From Streptomyces sp. DH37 (lineage in GTDB: Bacteria > Actinomycetota > Actinomycetes > Streptomycetales > Streptomycetaceae), in contig NZ_JARVKV010000019.1 in assembly GCF_029813835.1 (NCBI RefSeq), forward strand, positions 1-64,000: a DNA stretch of 64,000 bases, read 5' to 3'. The position numbers were made by a program, and so were the translations under genes. Shown one piece after another: positions 63,646 to 64,000 of the stretch. Below the pieces are notes generated by a model that had not been told where the DNA came from, ran no database searches, and saw only the letters and a program-made list of their open reading frames with translations. Each line of letters opens with the position of its first letter. Position 1 is the stretch's first letter.

Positions 63646-64000
63646 TCAGCGCGCCCTGCCGATCGCGGGGGCCGTACGGGCGGCGCCGGCCGGGAGGGCC
63701 CCGCGGTCCTCGTGCGGCGGTACGGGAGCGGAGCAGAACGCGCAGCGGTCGCCGATCAGTTCCAGCCCGCACCAGTGGCACTCCTCGCGCCGCACCGAGC
63801 TGACGAGCTGGTACAGGATGGAGATGTCCGGGATGGCCGCGGCGAACTCGACCAGCCGGCCCGTCCCCCACCAGCGCGGCGACTCCGCCGGCAGGGGCGC
63901 CTCCCGCACGTCCCGCACCCGCCAGTGCGGCGCGAGGGTGCCGGTCACCCAGTCGGGGGCGAGCTGGCCGGGGGCGAAGGTGAGCTGCGTGCCGAACTCC
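63646..64000 (-). CDS. partial gene: zinc-ribbon-ended protein at the head of the pilus locus
   Basis: The 5' part is beyond the right edge; at least 118 codons are visible. The frame is open at the border (EFGTQLTFAPGQLAPDWVTG) and ends GRAR. The C-terminal half has a paired-cysteine zinc-ribbon pattern EECHWCGLELIGDRCAFC, followed by a Pro/Arg-rich tail. No signal peptide is visible in the part shown. It precedes the SAF-domain gene with a 102-bp gap. The N-terminal identity is unknown and no family is recognised with confidence. Confidence 0.7.
   Translation of the reverse strand, partial: EFGTQLTFAPGQLAPDWVTGTLAPHWRVRDVREAPLPAESPRWWGTGRLVEFAAAIPDISILYQLVSSVRREECHWCGLELIGDRCAFCSAPVPPHEDRGALPAGAARTAPAIGRAR

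Overview
The window is a chromosomal segment of a high-GC actinomycete, almost certainly a Streptomyces. The evidence is GC-rich third codon positions, frequent GTG and TTG starts, a WhiB-family regulator, three PP2C/SpoIIE-type phosphatases fused to ATPase domains, an AfsR/SARP regulator and a bldK-like oligopeptide importer. I found no rRNA, tRNA, CRISPR array, insertion sequence or prophage. The gene order looks like conserved core chromosome rather than an island.

Layout. (1) 74-6359: a five-gene oligopeptide ABC importer in the order permease, lipoprotein, permease, ATPase, ATPase, as in bldK, with a strong hairpin after the lipoprotein gene. (2) 7205-21196: typA; two sensor phosphatases; a small SPOR-like protein; a GntR/UTRA regulator; a secreted subtilase and a secreted M23 peptidase transcribed divergently; and a large SARP/NB-ARC/TPR regulator preceded by a 12-bp tandem repeat array. 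(3) 21403-31625: housekeeping and stress genes: ychF, a DUF6542 gene, ispH, xseA-xseB, a RutE-like nitroreductase with an operator-like palindrome, a DUF4245 gene, glpX, a WhiB-like gene, and divergent oxyR / ahpC-ahpD. (4) 31742-39470: a third phosphatase, a methyltransferase, a DUF402 protein, class II and class I fumarases side by side, and a DUF1707 protein. (5) 39659-49861: a PadR-ATPase-permease operon with a perfect inverted-repeat operator, an SPFH protein overlapping a ribbon-helix-helix protein, an AI-2E family permease, a secreted transglycosylase-like protein with a long structured leader, phoH with an N-terminal PIN domain, and uppS. (6) 50253-64000: an aldo/keto reductase, then a Tad (type IVc) pilus locus cut by the right edge. 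It holds a prepilin peptidase, Flp-like pilin, TadG, two TadE-like pseudopilins, TadA, TadB, TadC, a CpaE/TadZ ATPase and a CpaB/RcpC SAF protein, plus an OmpA-like protein, a lipoprotein, and a histidine kinase/response regulator pair between the motor and pilin genes.

How the parts may connect. The pilus locus looks like one tightly packed leftward unit with several 4-bp start/stop overlaps. Its response regulator carries a TTA codon, which in Streptomyces makes translation depend on the bldA tRNA, so pilus expression may be tied to development. The bldK-like importer and the WhiB-like protein are further developmental candidates. The OxyR/AhpCD block lies near an iron-sulfur and an iron-free fumarase, a pairing suited to keeping the TCA cycle running under oxidative stress. 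Several genes have a TANNNT box exactly 6-7 nt before the start codon and no obvious Shine-Dalgarno, which points to leaderless mRNAs.

Start codons were chosen by ribosome-binding site, overlap or family length. Functional names rest on motifs read by eye, and no database search was possible.
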